Below the pieces are notes generated by a model. The model saw only the letters and a list, made by a program, of their open reading frames with translations. It had not been told where the DNA came from and made no database searches. The translations under genes were made by a program, and so were the position numbers. A stretch of DNA of 64,000 nucleotides from Nitrosarchaeum sp. (GTDB lineage Archaea; Thermoproteota; Nitrososphaeria; Nitrososphaerales; Nitrosopumilaceae): positions 186,001 to 250,000 of the forward strand of contig BGOU01000002.1 of NCBI GenBank assembly GCA_003569705.1, read 5' to 3'. Within the stretch, counting starts at the first letter, position 1, and each line of letters starts with the position of its first letter. This document shows positions 16,137-26,034 of the stretch, in pieces.

Positions 16137-19016
16137 TTATTCAATTAGTATTGCTGGTTTGAATGGTCTCGCATGTCTTGCTTTTTCTTTTGGATCATAG
16201 ATATCTGAATCTAATTCAGAAAATACTTGTATTTTCACCCCAAATTCCTTCTTTCCAATTTCTGCTAATTCATTTACAAGAAAACTTTTTTCATCAAAAT
16301 TCTTTGATTCTAGTTTTGTTCTTCTAATTTCTGTTGGTTCTGATAGTATATCTTTAATTGTTTTTTGTACAAAGTCTGGATTTTTCTTGACATCTTGTGT
16401 ATCTGGACTTGAAATGAGTTCTTTCATAATGATCCCCATGTTTGTCTGACCTGCCATTATTTTTTCCAAAATCGAATGATATACTTTGGACTTGAATGAA
16501 TCAGCAGTGTATATGGTGATTTTTTGTGGAGTTATTTTTGTAACTTTAAGAATTTTTGCAATATCATCAATTGTAGATTTTAAGTATTCTTCTGAGTGAA
16601 TGGCAGTTGCATCTATGTTGCTTTGAGAAAATTCTGGCCATTTTGACTTTGAGACCATTCCTGAATGACCTAATTTTTCCCACATTTCTTCAGCAATATG
16701 TGGTGCAAATGGAGAAAGCATTGCGATTCGAGTTGAATTAATTTCATGTAAAATACCTGAAATATTATTTCTGTTTTTTGCATTTGCTCGTTTCATATAC
16801 CAACTCAAATCGGATTCAAATGCAAATAAAATATCATGTAATGCTTCACGTAATCTCATTTTTTCTATGCTTGTAGTAACTTCAGACACCATGTTTTGAG
16901 TTTTGGATAAAATCCATCTGTCTTCTGCCTCTAGTGTATCGTTTTTCTCAGATTTGAGCACAGAACACTCGTTATACAATACTTCTAGCTTATTTTGAAT
17001 TCCTGAAACTGATTCCATGTTAAAATCAGCGTCTTGGAGTAATTCTGCAGAGATTATTATTGCCAGTCTGATAGGATCTGCACCATAATCCTGGATTGCT
17101 TTTCGTAATGGTATGATGTTTCCCATACTTTTTGACATTTTAGAGCCATTCATCAAGACAGAACCATTAACTACAATTTCTTTGGGCCAATTGCTTTCAG
17201 GAAATATTGCAACATGATTTAAAACAAAAAATGTCAAGTGATTTGGAACCAAATCACGTCCAGAGTGTCTTGAATCTACTGGATAAAAATACTGGAACTC
17301 TTTTTTGATTTCATTAATTATATTCTCTGACATTCCAGTAATTGCAGAAATCGTACTTGCATCACCTATATCCAAGAAAATATAATCAAAGAATTCTTTG
17401 GACAATTTTTCTGCCTTTAGTGTTCCATTGTTTACAAATTTTGAAATTATATAGTATGCCATGTAAATTACAGAATCTGAAAGACTCTCTACGATCCAGT
17501 CCTTATCCCATGGTAGTTTTGTTCCAAGCCCGTGTTGTCTTGCACATGCTCTTTCTCGTAGCCATCCAATAACATAGTTAAACTCTGATCTAATCTCTTG
17601 CGGTAAAATATTCATTTCATCAAAGCACTTGGTAGCTAATTCTTTCCAGTCTTTATCTCCATAATTTAGGAACCATTGATTATTGAGAACTTTGACAACA
17701 CATTCTGCTCCACATCTGCATCTTACTGGGGTGTTTGTTAGTTCTAGTAAGATATCTGCATGTTTGTTTTCAATTAACCATTCTTTGATGGTATCTTTTG
17801 CATATGCTACTTTGATTCCAGCAAATTTTTCTGTGTTTTGTTTTAGCTTTCCACCATAGAATTCCTTTCCATATACTTCCTTTGTTGCCTCTTCTAATTT
17901 CGGATCATTTTGATCTTTCACTCCAAATCTCTCAACTGCCTCTTTGGCTGGATTCTCACCATAACCCTCAGTCTGAATAATGGATATGGGCATGATTTTG
18001 TTTACTAGTGAGGCCAATTTAGGCTCGATTTTTGCTTTTTTGAGGTCCTCCAATGCCTGATAATCAAATGGGGCATGTGCTGGAACTGACATGACCATTC
18101 CAGTACCCGTTCCACTCTCAACAAAACTTGCAGGAAGCATCACAATTGATTTATTTCTATGTGGAACTGTTACTGATTTTCCAATTAATTCTGAACCCTT
18201 TATCTCACCATCATATGTTATTTTTTTATCCAAAAATTCTAGCTTGTATGCACACTCTGCACTTACAATCCATTTTTCATCATCAACTGTAATTTTTTTG
18301 TAAATGATTTCTGGATTAACCCAAAGATTCACAACCCCAAAAATTGTTTCAGGCCGTAGTGTTGCAGTTGGAATGATATGATCTTCATATTTGAATTTAA
18401 TCAAAATATATTCAGTAAAGTCCGGCTCTACATCCCCTAATGTGTCATGTTGTGATACTGGATTTTGATCCTTTGGACACCAACCAACTGGATGTGAACC
18501 TTGAATGATTAGCTTCTTTTCTCTTAATATGTTGATTTGCCATTCGATAAATTTACTATACACTGGATCAACTGTTGTAAACTCTCTTCTCCAGTCAATG
18601 GAGTAACCCATCTCAATCATTCCCGTCTTGATTTCTTTATGGAAATAATCTGCAATCTTTATTGGTTCGACAAATGTTTTAATTGATTCCTCTGGAACTC
18701 CATAAAGATTTTTTAAATTTTCAATTATCTCTTTGTCTTCTGCCTCTACTCTTTTTGCCATTCCAAGAATTGGTGTTCCTGTATAATGAAACGCCATTGG
18801 AAACAATACATTGAATCCTTTCATTCGATAAAATCTTGCATGAACATCAGCTAGTGTGTATGTTCTGCCGTGTCCTATGTGTTGAGGTGAATTTGGATAT
18901 GGATATGCAACTGTGATGAATTTTTTTTCTTTGGTATTTGGATCTGTTTCAAAGTCGTTGGTATCATTCCATCTTTTTCTCCACTTTGATTCAATTTCAT
19001 TCCATTTTATTTCCAT
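16137..19016 (-). CDS. leuS: Leucyl-tRNA synthetase
   Basis: The 959-residue product is the archaeal/eukaryal-type LeuRS. The class I HIGH motif appears as HIGH at residues 46-49 (SPQHIGHGRTY), and KMSKS is near residue 630 (NGSKMSKSMGN). The editing insertion CP1 with TLRPETIFGVVNLWV is at about 215-235, and an anticodon-binding region with WYMKRAN and SPFAPHIAEEMWE follows. It charges tRNA-Leu with leucine. It lies 7 bp downstream of the alaS reading frame on the same strand, so the two synthetases probably form one transcript. Confidence 0.95.
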   Translation of the reverse strand: MEIKWNEIESKWRKRWNDTNDFETDPNTKEKKFITVAYPYPNSPQHIGHGRTYTLADVHARFYRMKGFNVLFPMAFHYTGTPILGMAKRVEAEDKEIIENLKNLYGVPEESIKTFVEPIKIADYFHKEIKTGMIEMGYSIDWRREFTTVDPVYSKFIEWQINILREKKLIIQGSHPVGWCPKDQNPVSQHDTLGDVEPDFTEYILIKFKYEDHIIPTATLRPETIFGVVNLWVNPEIIYKKITVDDEKWIVSAECAYKLEFLDKKITYDGEIKGSELIGKSVTVPHRNKSIVMLPASFVESGTGTGMVMSVPAHAPFDYQALEDLKKAKIEPKLASLVNKIMPISIIQTEGYGENPAKEAVERFGVKDQNDPKLEEATKEVYGKEFYGGKLKQNTEKFAGIKVAYAKDTIKEWLIENKHADILLELTNTPVRCRCGAECVVKVLNNQWFLNYGDKDWKELATKCFDEMNILPQEIRSEFNYVIGWLRERACARQHGLGTKLPWDKDWIVESLSDSVIYMAYYIISKFVNNGTLKAEKLSKEFFDYIFLDIGDASTISAITGMSENIINEIKKEFQYFYPVDSRHSGRDLVPNHLTFFVLNHVAIFPESNWPKEIVVNGSVLMNGSKMSKSMGNIIPLRKAIQDYGADPIRLAIIISAELLQDADFNMESVSGIQNKLEVLYNECSVLKSEKNDTLEAEDRWILSKTQNMVSEVTTSIEKMRLREALHDILFAFESDLSWYMKRANAKNRNNISGILHEINSTRIAMLSPFAPHIAEEMWEKLGHSGMVSKSKWPEFSQSNIDATAIHSEEYLKSTIDDIAKILKVTKITPQKITIYTADSFKSKVYHSILEKIMAGQTNMGIIMKELISSPDTQDVKKNPDFVQKTIKDILSEPTEIRRTKLESKNFDEKSFLVNELAEIGKKEFGVKIQVFSELDSDIYDPKEKARHARPFKPAILIE

Positions 19017-19023
19017 AATATTC

Positions 19024-21713
19024 TCATCCTACAATCATTGATTTTGCTTGGGCTATTGCCTCATCTATTTTAGATGTGTCTTTTCCTCCACCCTGGGCAA
19101 ATTTTGCGTTTCCACCGCCTGCCCCACCTAGGATTTCAGCCACCGATTTAGCAATATTTCCAGCATTTTTGCTCTTTGATGCCTCATCCCCAGAGTATGC
19201 TATTATTCGAATAGTTGGACCTGACTCAAAAATCCCGACATAAACTGAATTTGGATTCTCTTTGACTAATTTTTTGCCAAAATTCATGTGAAAGAATTCA
19301 TCATATTGTTTTGAATTTGTAAAGCATGATTTTATTGAATTTACACTAATCTCAATCTCATCAATTACTCTATTACTTGAAAGTATTGCAATTTGCTCTA
19401 GCAATGCTGGAATCTTTTCTTTTGCTTTTTGCCTTTCTTCTTCTCTTTGTTTATCTTTGAGTTCTCTCTGTGCTGATTCTTCTGCTTTTTTAATTGCTCA
19501 ATTTCTTGTTGTTTTACATATTCTCGTGCAGTTGGTCCTGAAACAAACTCTAGTCTTACTACTCCGTCTTGAATTCTCTTTGTTTTGGTAATTTTGATTA
19601 ATTCAACATCTTTGGTTTTTTTGACATGAGTTCCACCACATGCTTCGACATCAAAGTCTTCAATTGATACAATTCTAACTGATTTGACAGGAACTACACC
19701 CCCCTGATAAATTTTAAATCCGTATTTTTGCTCTGCAGTTCCTCTGTCATAGTTTTCAATAGTTACTGTCATGTCTTTTACAACAATATTGTTTGCAGCA
19801 TTTTCAATGTCTTGTACTTGTTGATCTGTTAATGATGAATGATGTGTGATATCTAATCTTGCATGATCTGCTTCTTTGAATGCAGAGTGCTGCCATATCC
19901 ATGAACCTAATACCCCTCTTGCTGATGAATTTAGAATGTGTGTGCTTGTGTGGTTTTTTGTTATGTTTGCTCTACGTGTTACATCAACTTTGCATGACAC
20001 TATACTTCCTTCTTTTGGGATCTGGCCTTCTATCTCATGAATAATTATTCCCCCATGTTTATTGACATCAACTACTTTGGCTCCTGCAATGGTTCCATGA
20101 TCAGGCTCTTGTCCTCCACCTCTTGCATAAAATGAAGTCATATCAAGCACTACTGATTTATCGAAAACTTTGAGAACTTTGGCATCAAATTCCATAGGAT
20201 CATCTTTGTAAAACAACATTTCAGTTTCCGGAATATTTTCAAGTGGAAGTTGCTCCACATCTTTTTTCTTGTCTGATTGGTGCAAATCTGATAATTTTAC
20301 ATAAAATGATGAGGGAATTTCAGAGATTACTTCAATTTCTTTGAGATACTCTGGTGTGATTCCATCTGATTCGTATAGTGTGATTAGTTCCTCAACAGTT
20401 AGCGCTCTGCCTTTTTCTTTTAGACGTATTGCCATTTTACCCATTCTTGTTTTTGATTCGACATATCTTTCAGATTCTAATTTTAAAATAGTTTTGACGT
20501 CTTGTCTTTTGGCATCAAGCTCAGGATAGGTATCTTTTAGATAATCAATATGCATATCCACTAATTCATCAATGTCTAGCTTGAGATTCATTCTATCCGT
20601 TGTTCCATTAATTCTTCTCAACATCATTCTTAGATTGTATCCTCCACCAACATTACTTGGTAATGCGCCATCTGTAATTGCAAAGATCAATGTACGAAGA
20701 TGATCTGCAATCAAATACATTCCTTCAAGCGGTGTGATTATTCTATTAATCTGATCTTGTGTTAATCCTACAGAGTTTACTGCATGTCTTCTTACATCAA
20801 TTAAATCCTCATAAATCTCCAGATTTTTTGCAATTGCTGTAAAATACTTTCTAAGCATTTCAGAATCTGAATCAATTCCTATTTTTTCAAACAAGTGATT
20901 TGTAATTGGACCAAAACAGCAATCATATGCAGTTGGAGTTCCCATTGTAATCCATGCGAATCTTTCTAGACCTGCACCCATATCAATAATTTTTTGATCA
21001 AGTGTTGTGTGTTTTCCCAATTCTCCTTGAAATTCAGTAAACACGGCATTACCAAGTTCTAATCCTCTAACAAAATATTCTAATGATGAACCAAATGAGC
21101 CTCCGCCAGCCCAAACATCTTCTACAAATACAACTTCTTCTTTTTTTATTCCAAATTGATTCGTTAGTAATCTAAAGTCCAAATCTACACATTCATCTTT
21201 CCAATATCCTTGAGAATTTGGAATACTGTGTTGCCCAATCATACAAAAACTAGAAAAATGCCTTCCAGTTACTCCGACATTTTCCAAATCCTTGAATCTT
21301 AAACAAGTTTGCGGAACAACTAATGGATTTGCCGGAAACTCAAAGACAACTTTTGAACCCATTATTCTTTGAAAATCCACAATTGATGCAATTGTGAAGT
21401 AAAGATCATCTCTCCATCTGCATACGACTGGGTATCTTGAAACTGATGTGTGACCATTTTTTACAAAAAATGACTCTACTTCTTTCCAAGCTTGTGTATA
21501 ATCAAATCTCTTTGTAGTTGGAGGATCTCCAATAAACGAATATGTATCATCTGCATCATCTGGACATAACTCCCTTCCAGAATCCAAAGTCCAGAAAAAT
21601 CTTTTGCATTTCAAGCATGATTTTCTGACAAATCCTTGCTCTTGGAATAATTTAACTTTGTAGTATCTATCTGGGTCAGATGAAAATTCCTTTAGAATTT
21701 CTTTTTTATCCAA
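19024..21713 (-). CDS. alaS: Alanyl-tRNA synthetase, interrupted by a -1 frame break
   Basis: The gene reads intact from the ATG at 21713 to about 19490, then the frame runs into a basic out-of-frame tail and a stop at 19398. The rest continues in the -1 frame to 19024. Joined at the A6 run 19486-19491 it gives 896 residues, normal for archaeal AlaRS. Seen: N-terminal Cys cluster CLKCKRFFW...ELCPDD (34-55), class II core, editing-site HTSTHIL (about 590) and CGGTH (about 690), and in the shifted part the DHHA1 domain with GGGGNAKFAQGGG. Without the shift the protein ends at 771 and lacks only the C-terminal domain. An under-called A is the likeliest cause. Confidence 0.9.
19485..19491 (-). 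other. Frame-break site in alaS (A-AAA-AAG heptamer)
   Basis: On the coding strand the codons are tta-aaa-aag-cag. This is a perfect -1 slippery heptamer in phase, and re-reading one base restores KAEESAQREL, the natural continuation. Adding one A to the run does the same. No strong downstream stem-loop or upstream Shine-Dalgarno is evident, which weakens the programmed-shift reading. Confidence 0.7.
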
Positions 21714-21792
21714 CGAAGAAGCATCTATTAGTCCGATATTAAGAATTGTCGATTAATAATACATTAAATACACTACATAATGCATTCTAATT

Positions 21793-22302
21793 ATGTTTGA
21801 AAGAAAACCTGCATTACGGGAAGGAGTTCATGTTTTCTCTACTAAAAAAAATGGAGAGTTCTATGATTTCATCTTTGGTGTAGTAACTGGTGTTGATGGA
21901 AGAAAAGTTGGTATTAACGGTGTAATTGTTAACCCAGTTGGTCTCAAAAACAAAATTTCTCAAGGCAAAACAGGTATCAGATCTAATGAAATTCTTGAAC
22001 ATCCTACACCTGATAATGTCGTATTAGCTCTAGTTTACAGAGTTGAACATGAAAACTATGCTGAAGTAATAGATTTGGATAAGGACAAGTGTGATTTAAT
22101 TCCTCCAAAAGTTTATGCAATGTTGGATGGTTGGATTCGTGAATCTCTTCCAGAATTAATTAACAATGTGTTATCATTACCACCAAATTCTGAAAGAGAT
22201 GATGCAAAACGTGTTTTAAAACATCGAATGGATACATTGGTGGACCCACATCTAAAAAGAACACTTTACTCTGTTTGTAGAAGTCTGAAAATCCTAAACT
22301 AG
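21793..22302 (+). CDS. Unknown protein (169 aa) next to alaS
   Basis: I do not recognise the family. The N-terminal half looks like a beta-barrel (GVHVFSTKKNGEFYDFIFGVVTG, then VGINGVIVNPVGL), and the C-terminal half is helical and basic with regularly spaced charges (SERDDAKRVLKHRMDTLVDP). No signal peptide or membrane segment. It is divergent from alaS and 67 bp before the P1 stalk gene, so a translation-linked role is a guess from context. ATG start near a TATA-like sequence. Confidence 0.65.
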   Translation: MFERKPALREGVHVFSTKKNGEFYDFIFGVVTGVDGRKVGINGVIVNPVGLKNKISQGKTGIRSNEILEHPTPDNVVLALVYRVEHENYAEVIDLDKDKCDLIPPKVYAMLDGWIRESLPELINNVLSLPPNSERDDAKRVLKHRMDTLVDPHLKRTLYSVCRSLKILN

Positions 22303-22336
22303 AATTTCTGTTTTTGTAGGCGTAATTTCTCCATAG

Positions 22337-22346
22337 TTTTATATTA
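22337..22346 (+). promoter_or_regulatory. Candidate TATA box of the P1 stalk gene
   Basis: The sequence gttttatatt is centred about 28 bp before the ATG at 22370. The spacing puts transcription start at or within a few bases of the start codon, as expected for a leaderless archaeal mRNA; no Shine-Dalgarno is seen. Confidence 0.45.
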
Positions 22347-22369
22347 TGCCCTAAGAAAATCTCGATACA

Positions 22370-22663
22370 ATGGAATATGTTTATGCTGCTTTACTTCTTC
22401 ACAAGCTACAAAAAGAAGTTAATGAAGCCAACATCAGCTCAGTTGTTAAAGCATCTGGCGTTGCAGTGAATGATGCTCAAGTAAAAGCATTAGTTGCAGC
22501 TTTAGCTGATGTTAACATCGAAGAAGCAATCAAAGCCGTACCTGTAGCAGTAGCAGCAGCCGCTCCGGCAGCCGCAGCAGGTGAAGCAAAGAAAGAAGCA
22601 CCAGTTGATACAAGTAAAAGTGAAGAAGCCGCAATGGAAGGTTTGTCTTCTCTATTTGGATAA
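22370..22663 (+). CDS. rpl12: Ribosomal stalk protein P1 (archaeal L12)
   Basis: The 97-residue product has the N-terminal dimerisation helices ([19 protein letters not shown]), an Ala/Pro-rich hinge (about residues 55-75) and a short C-terminal tail. It forms dimers on protein P0 and recruits translation GTPases. The tail ends EGLSSLFG and is much less acidic than the usual DDMGFGLFG. It is on the opposite strand to rpl10, rpl1 and rpl11, although in most archaea it directly follows rpl10 in the same operon. Probably leaderless. Confidence 0.95.
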   Translation: MEYVYAALLLHKLQKEVNEANISSVVKASGVAVNDAQVKALVAALADVNIEEAIKAVPVAVAAAAPAAAAGEAKKEAPVDTSKSEEAAMEGLSSLFG

Positions 22664-22737
22664 ACAACTTTTTTCAATTTAATTTTGATTTTTATTTATA
22701 TCAATGTTAATTAACAATTATTCATTTTTTATTTTAA

Positions 22738-23375
22738 TTGGTTGATTTTTCAATTCCTGGTCAAGTTTTTATTTATATTCTAGATTTGTTTGGTACCATG
22801 GCTTTTGCAGTGACTGGTGCGTTTAAGGCCATTGAGCATAAAACTGACATTGTTGGAATTTTACTCTTGGCAACAATTACTGGAGTTGCGGGTGGTACAA
22901 TTAGAGATGTTGTAATGGGCCAATTTCCAAACTCTCTTTCTGATCCTACGTATGTGATAATTACAGTGCTTTCCGGTCTCTCAATTTTTTCTTGTATTCA
23001 CATCTCAAAAAACATTGGAATTTGTTTTTGAAATTTGATGCCATTGGATTAGGAGTTTTTACAATAATTGGCGCTACATTTGCTTATAATTTAGTTGGAT
23101 TGAATTTTCTAGCAATAATGTTGGGAGGAATGCTTACTGCAGTAGGTGGTGGCATTCTTCGAGATGTTCTTGTTATTCAAGTTCCAATAGTTTTTGTCAA
23201 GGAATTTTATATTTCTGCAAGTTTTATTGGAATTACTGTGTTTTACTTGACATTGTATTTTGGAGGGGAACTGTACTCTGCAACAATTTTGGGAATAACA
23301 TTAACTACAACATTGAGATTAATTGCAATGAAATTCAATTGGAATCTTCCCAAAGCTAAAGGGAGTTTGGACTAA
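22738..23375 (+). CDS. UPF0126 / TRIC-like membrane protein, interrupted by a -1 frame break
   Basis: A TTG/GTG-region start at 22738 gives a frame that stops at 23031; the remainder is in the -1 frame up to 23375. Joined at the A6 run 23007-23012 the product has 212 residues with six or seven membrane helices and the family's two-fold repeat: GGTIRDVVMG in the first half and GGGILRDVLV in the second. Each fragment alone holds one repeat, so a single gene is certain. Relatives are trimeric cation channels (TRIC) and putative glycine-related transporters; transported ion unknown. Lies between the P1 gene and convergent rpl10. Confidence 0.85.
23007..23013 (+). other. Frame-break site in the UPF0126 gene (A-AAA-AAC heptamer)
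   Basis: In phase the codons are tca-aaa-aac, an X-XXY-YYZ slippery heptamer. A -1 slip, or one extra A, gives SKKHWNLFLKFDAIG and continues the family sequence. Same lesion type as in alaS, secY and adkA. Confidence 0.65.
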
Positions 23376-24238
23376 GACGCAGCGTAATCTTTTGCTTTAG
23401 TTGAGAGAGCTTTGGCTTGACCATGAGCTTTTTGTAATATCTGTTCCTTAGTTTCATCCGTCATAAATCCTGATTCTACAGATACTGAACGTGCAGATTG
23501 AGCTGCTTTACTAAGGATTTGGTTAATGTTATCTGCCGTAACATATGCTGCTTCAATAGATAGTGAAATTGCTTCTTGGTGGAATTGAGTGAATGCATTT
23601 CTTACTTTTGCAACATCTACAATCAACTCTTCTGCTGCATACTTTAATCCCTCTTCCAATGCAGTATAAAGTGAAATTCCTGCCTCTACTGGTTTGATAT
23701 CTAACTTACCCAGAAGTGCTGCTAATTTTTCATTAATTGCTTCTCCTTTCTTTACTGGAGTAGTATCTTTTTGAATCCAAATTGTACCTTGATCAATCTT
23801 TGTTGGGATTCCTGCCTCTTTGAATTCTGTAAGCATTGGTCCTGGAGCAATTCCTGTGTTTTTTGCTGGTACAACAATATCCACACTTGCAATATCTCCA
23901 CCTCTTGCTGCCATCATAATTTTGTTTTTTGCCAATAACACATTTAGCTTAAATGGTGACATGTTGGTAAATATGAAAAGACATTGGCCTGTAAGTTCTT
24001 CTGAAATTCCTTTAATCCCTGGAATGTTTAATTTTTCTAATGCTTTTTGTGCAATTCTATCTTTTACACATACAAACTCAACTTCACCTTTGAGTGCTTT
24101 TCGTAATGGAAGAATTTGTGATGCTCTAACTTTGTTTATTTTAACAAGAGCTATTACTTTGTATTTCTTTGGAATTTCTAGTAACTGTTGATACATCTGA
24201 GTTTTTCTTTTAGGATATATTGTTCTATTTTCATGCAT
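23372..24238 (-). CDS. rpl10: Ribosomal protein L10 / P0 stalk base (uL10)
   Basis: The 288-residue product contains the N-terminal rRNA-binding domain (ALVKINKVRASQILPLRKAL), the archaeal/eukaryal insertion (GPMLTEFKEAGIPTKIDQGTIWI at about 145-165, broken here for brevity) and C-terminal helices that carry P1 dimers. It ends KAKDYAAS and lacks the acidic DDMGFGLFD tail shared by P0 and P1 in many archaea. It overlaps rpl1 by 8 bp, so the two are translationally coupled. Confidence 0.94.
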   Translation of the reverse strand: MHENRTIYPKRKTQMYQQLLEIPKKYKVIALVKINKVRASQILPLRKALKGEVEFVCVKDRIAQKALEKLNIPGIKGISEELTGQCLFIFTNMSPFKLNVLLAKNKIMMAARGGDIASVDIVVPAKNTGIAPGPMLTEFKEAGIPTKIDQGTIWIQKDTTPVKKGEAINEKLAALLGKLDIKPVEAGISLYTALEEGLKYAAEELIVDVAKVRNAFTQFHQEAISLSIEAAYVTADNINQILSKAAQSARSVSVESGFMTDETKEQILQKAHGQAKALSTKAKDYAAS

Positions 24239-24893
24239 GTTTCTTCTTGACCTCTTCGATTTGTTTAATTGGTTTACCCATTGTGGTTTTTATGATTATT
24301 CTTTTGAGATTCTTTTCTCCATTTGGCAATTTTTTTTCAACTGCGCTTAATACTGCATATGCGTTAATTGACAAGTCTGTATTTTCCATTGATTCATCTC
24401 CTATTTTGCATGACATAGCTAATGATGCTCTTGATCTAACTTTGATTGATGATCTAAATCTTTGTAAAAATGATTCAATTGAAGCATTAAATGGAACTGG
24501 GGTTGGCATTTTTCCTCTTGGACCTAAAAGCTGTCCTAACACCTTACCTACTGCTGGCATGATTTGAGTATCTGCTAAAAAGAAATCATATTTGTTAATG
24601 AATTTTCTAGATGCTCTTTTGTTAGCTGAAAATTTATCTAATTCCTCTGACCCTAGAACTGCATCTGCTTTGGCTTCTTTTGCTTTTTGACCCATATCTC
24701 CAGTAGCCATAATGCATACTGTAGCCGGTGAACTGGTTTTTGGAAGTTGGACTATTTCATTAAGTGCAAAGCCTTTTTTCACATCAATATCTTTGAAGAC
24801 AATTATCATTTCTACTGATTGTTTGAATTTCCTTTGTTTACTTACTGCCTTGGCTTCCTTAATCATTTCTGCCAGCTTAGCCTCTGTAATCAT
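24231..24893 (-). CDS. rpl1: Ribosomal protein L1 (uL1)
   Basis: The 220-residue product shows the uL1 hallmarks: FKQSVEMIIVFKDIDVKK near the N-terminus, the PAVGKVLGQLLGPRGKMPTP core (about 113-132) and INAYAVLSAVEKKLPNG near the end. uL1 forms the L1 stalk at the E site and often represses its own operon. It heads rpl1-rpl10 on the minus strand and is divergent from an Lrp-type regulator gene that separates it from rpl11. Confidence 0.96.
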   Translation of the reverse strand: MITEAKLAEMIKEAKAVSKQRKFKQSVEMIIVFKDIDVKKGFALNEIVQLPKTSSPATVCIMATGDMGQKAKEAKADAVLGSEELDKFSANKRASRKFINKYDFFLADTQIMPAVGKVLGQLLGPRGKMPTPVPFNASIESFLQRFRSSIKVRSRASLAMSCKIGDESMENTDLSINAYAVLSAVEKKLPNGEKNLKRIIIKTTMGKPIKQIEEVKKKHA

Positions 24894-25060
24894 TATGAAG
24901 ATTTTCGAGAAAGCCTACTTAAAATCGTTTAGAGGCTACAAATTATGATTTTTATATTATTTTAAAAATTTACACTTTTTTAAGTAAATGTTTGTAATTT
25001 CAAAGTAAAATTCTACTATAACTTACATTTATTAAATCACCAAGTCAATTTTTGAGAGCA

Positions 25061-25516
25061 ATGCAGAAATTTGATGAACTTGATATGAAATTGCTTTTTG
25101 AACTAACCAAAGATGGCTCTATCTCTGTACCTGCACTGTCAAAAAAACTTGGGATTAACGCATCTGTTCTTTATAGCAGGATAAAACGATTAATGAAAAA
25201 AAAATTAATCAAAAAATTTACCGTAGTGATAGATGACTCTCTTTTGGGAATAGGTGTTAAGGCATCTGTTGGAATTAACAGAGATCCAAAACTTAAAGAT
25301 AATATTCATAAAAAGATGATGGAAACTCCTGAAGTTATATCTATTTCTGAAGTGACTGGTAGGTTTGATATTATTGTCAAAGTTCATGCGAAAAATTTAG
25401 AGGCACTACATTCCATAGTTATAGAGAAAATAGGAAAAATTGATGGTATTATAAACACTGAAACTTTTGTCGAGTTACAAAAAACCGATAAAGATCCAAT
25501 TTATTCTATCTTGTAA
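25061..25516 (+). CDS. Lrp/AsnC-family transcription regulator
   Basis: The 151-residue product has an N-terminal helix-turn-helix (LDMKLLFELTKDGSISVPAL, then KLGINASVLYSRIKRL) and a C-terminal RAM/ligand domain (VISISEVTGRFDIIVKVHA, about 95-115). An upstream TTG (25052) is possible, but the ATG gives the usual family N-terminus. Lrp proteins act as DNA-binding oligomers, often sensing amino acids. It sits opposite and between rpl11 and rpl1, and could regulate rpl1-rpl10 through the shared upstream region 24894-25060. Confidence 0.88.
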   Translation: MQKFDELDMKLLFELTKDGSISVPALSKKLGINASVLYSRIKRLMKKKLIKKFTVVIDDSLLGIGVKASVGINRDPKLKDNIHKKMMETPEVISISEVTGRFDIIVKVHAKNLEALHSIVIEKIGKIDGIINTETFVELQKTDKDPIYSIL

Positions 25517-25517
25517 T

Positions 25518-26000
25518 TTATTTTAGTTTTGTATCCCATTTGCCTTCGTTAATTTCGGCAGTGATTTCTTTTGGTGTTTTTCCCTCAACCTTGATTCCAA
25601 GTGATAAACATGTTCCAATTACTGTTTTTACAACGGATTTTAATGAAGATGCATAAGATTTCTCTAGTTTTGTATTTGCAACTTTGATAACCGAATCTAT
25701 GGTTATATCTCCAACCCACGCTGTTCCTGGAGTTCCTGTTCCTTTTTGGACTCCTGCTTCTTTTAGCAACAGTGCTGCTGCAGATGGAATTCCGATCTCT
25801 ATCTCCCATTTTTTTGTATCAGGATAAACAGAAACTGTTACTGGAACTTTCATTCCTTCAAAGTCTTTTGTCTTTTCATTAATGGCCTTGATTATCTCCA
25901 TAATGTTTACACCCAATGGACCTAATGCTGGACCCAATGGTGGGCCTGCTGAAGCAGCTCCGCCGGTTACAAGTGATGATACTTTTTGTGGTTCTACCAT
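25518..26000 (-). CDS. rpl11: Ribosomal protein L11 (uL11)
   Basis: The 160-residue product has the uL11 N-terminal motif SAGPPLGPALGPLGVNIMEI (about residues 17-36) and C-terminal GTCLSLGIKVEGKTPKEI, which bind the GTPase-associated rRNA together with P0. It follows secE and nusG in the same direction, the standard archaeal order. Its 3' end almost touches the convergent Lrp gene (1-bp gap). Confidence 0.96.
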   Translation of the reverse strand: MVEPQKVSSLVTGGAASAGPPLGPALGPLGVNIMEIIKAINEKTKDFEGMKVPVTVSVYPDTKKWEIEIGIPSAAALLLKEAGVQKGTGTPGTAWVGDITIDSVIKVANTKLEKSYASSLKSVVKTVIGTCLSLGIKVEGKTPKEITAEINEGKWDTKLK

Positions 26001-26034
26001 ATTTATCAGCTTAATATGAAAAATTTAATCCTTC

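Noticed and set aside
19398-19490. Lys-rich C-terminal tail of AlaRS
   Set aside because: It is the out-of-frame reading after the break; the -1 frame carries the conserved DHHA1 domain.
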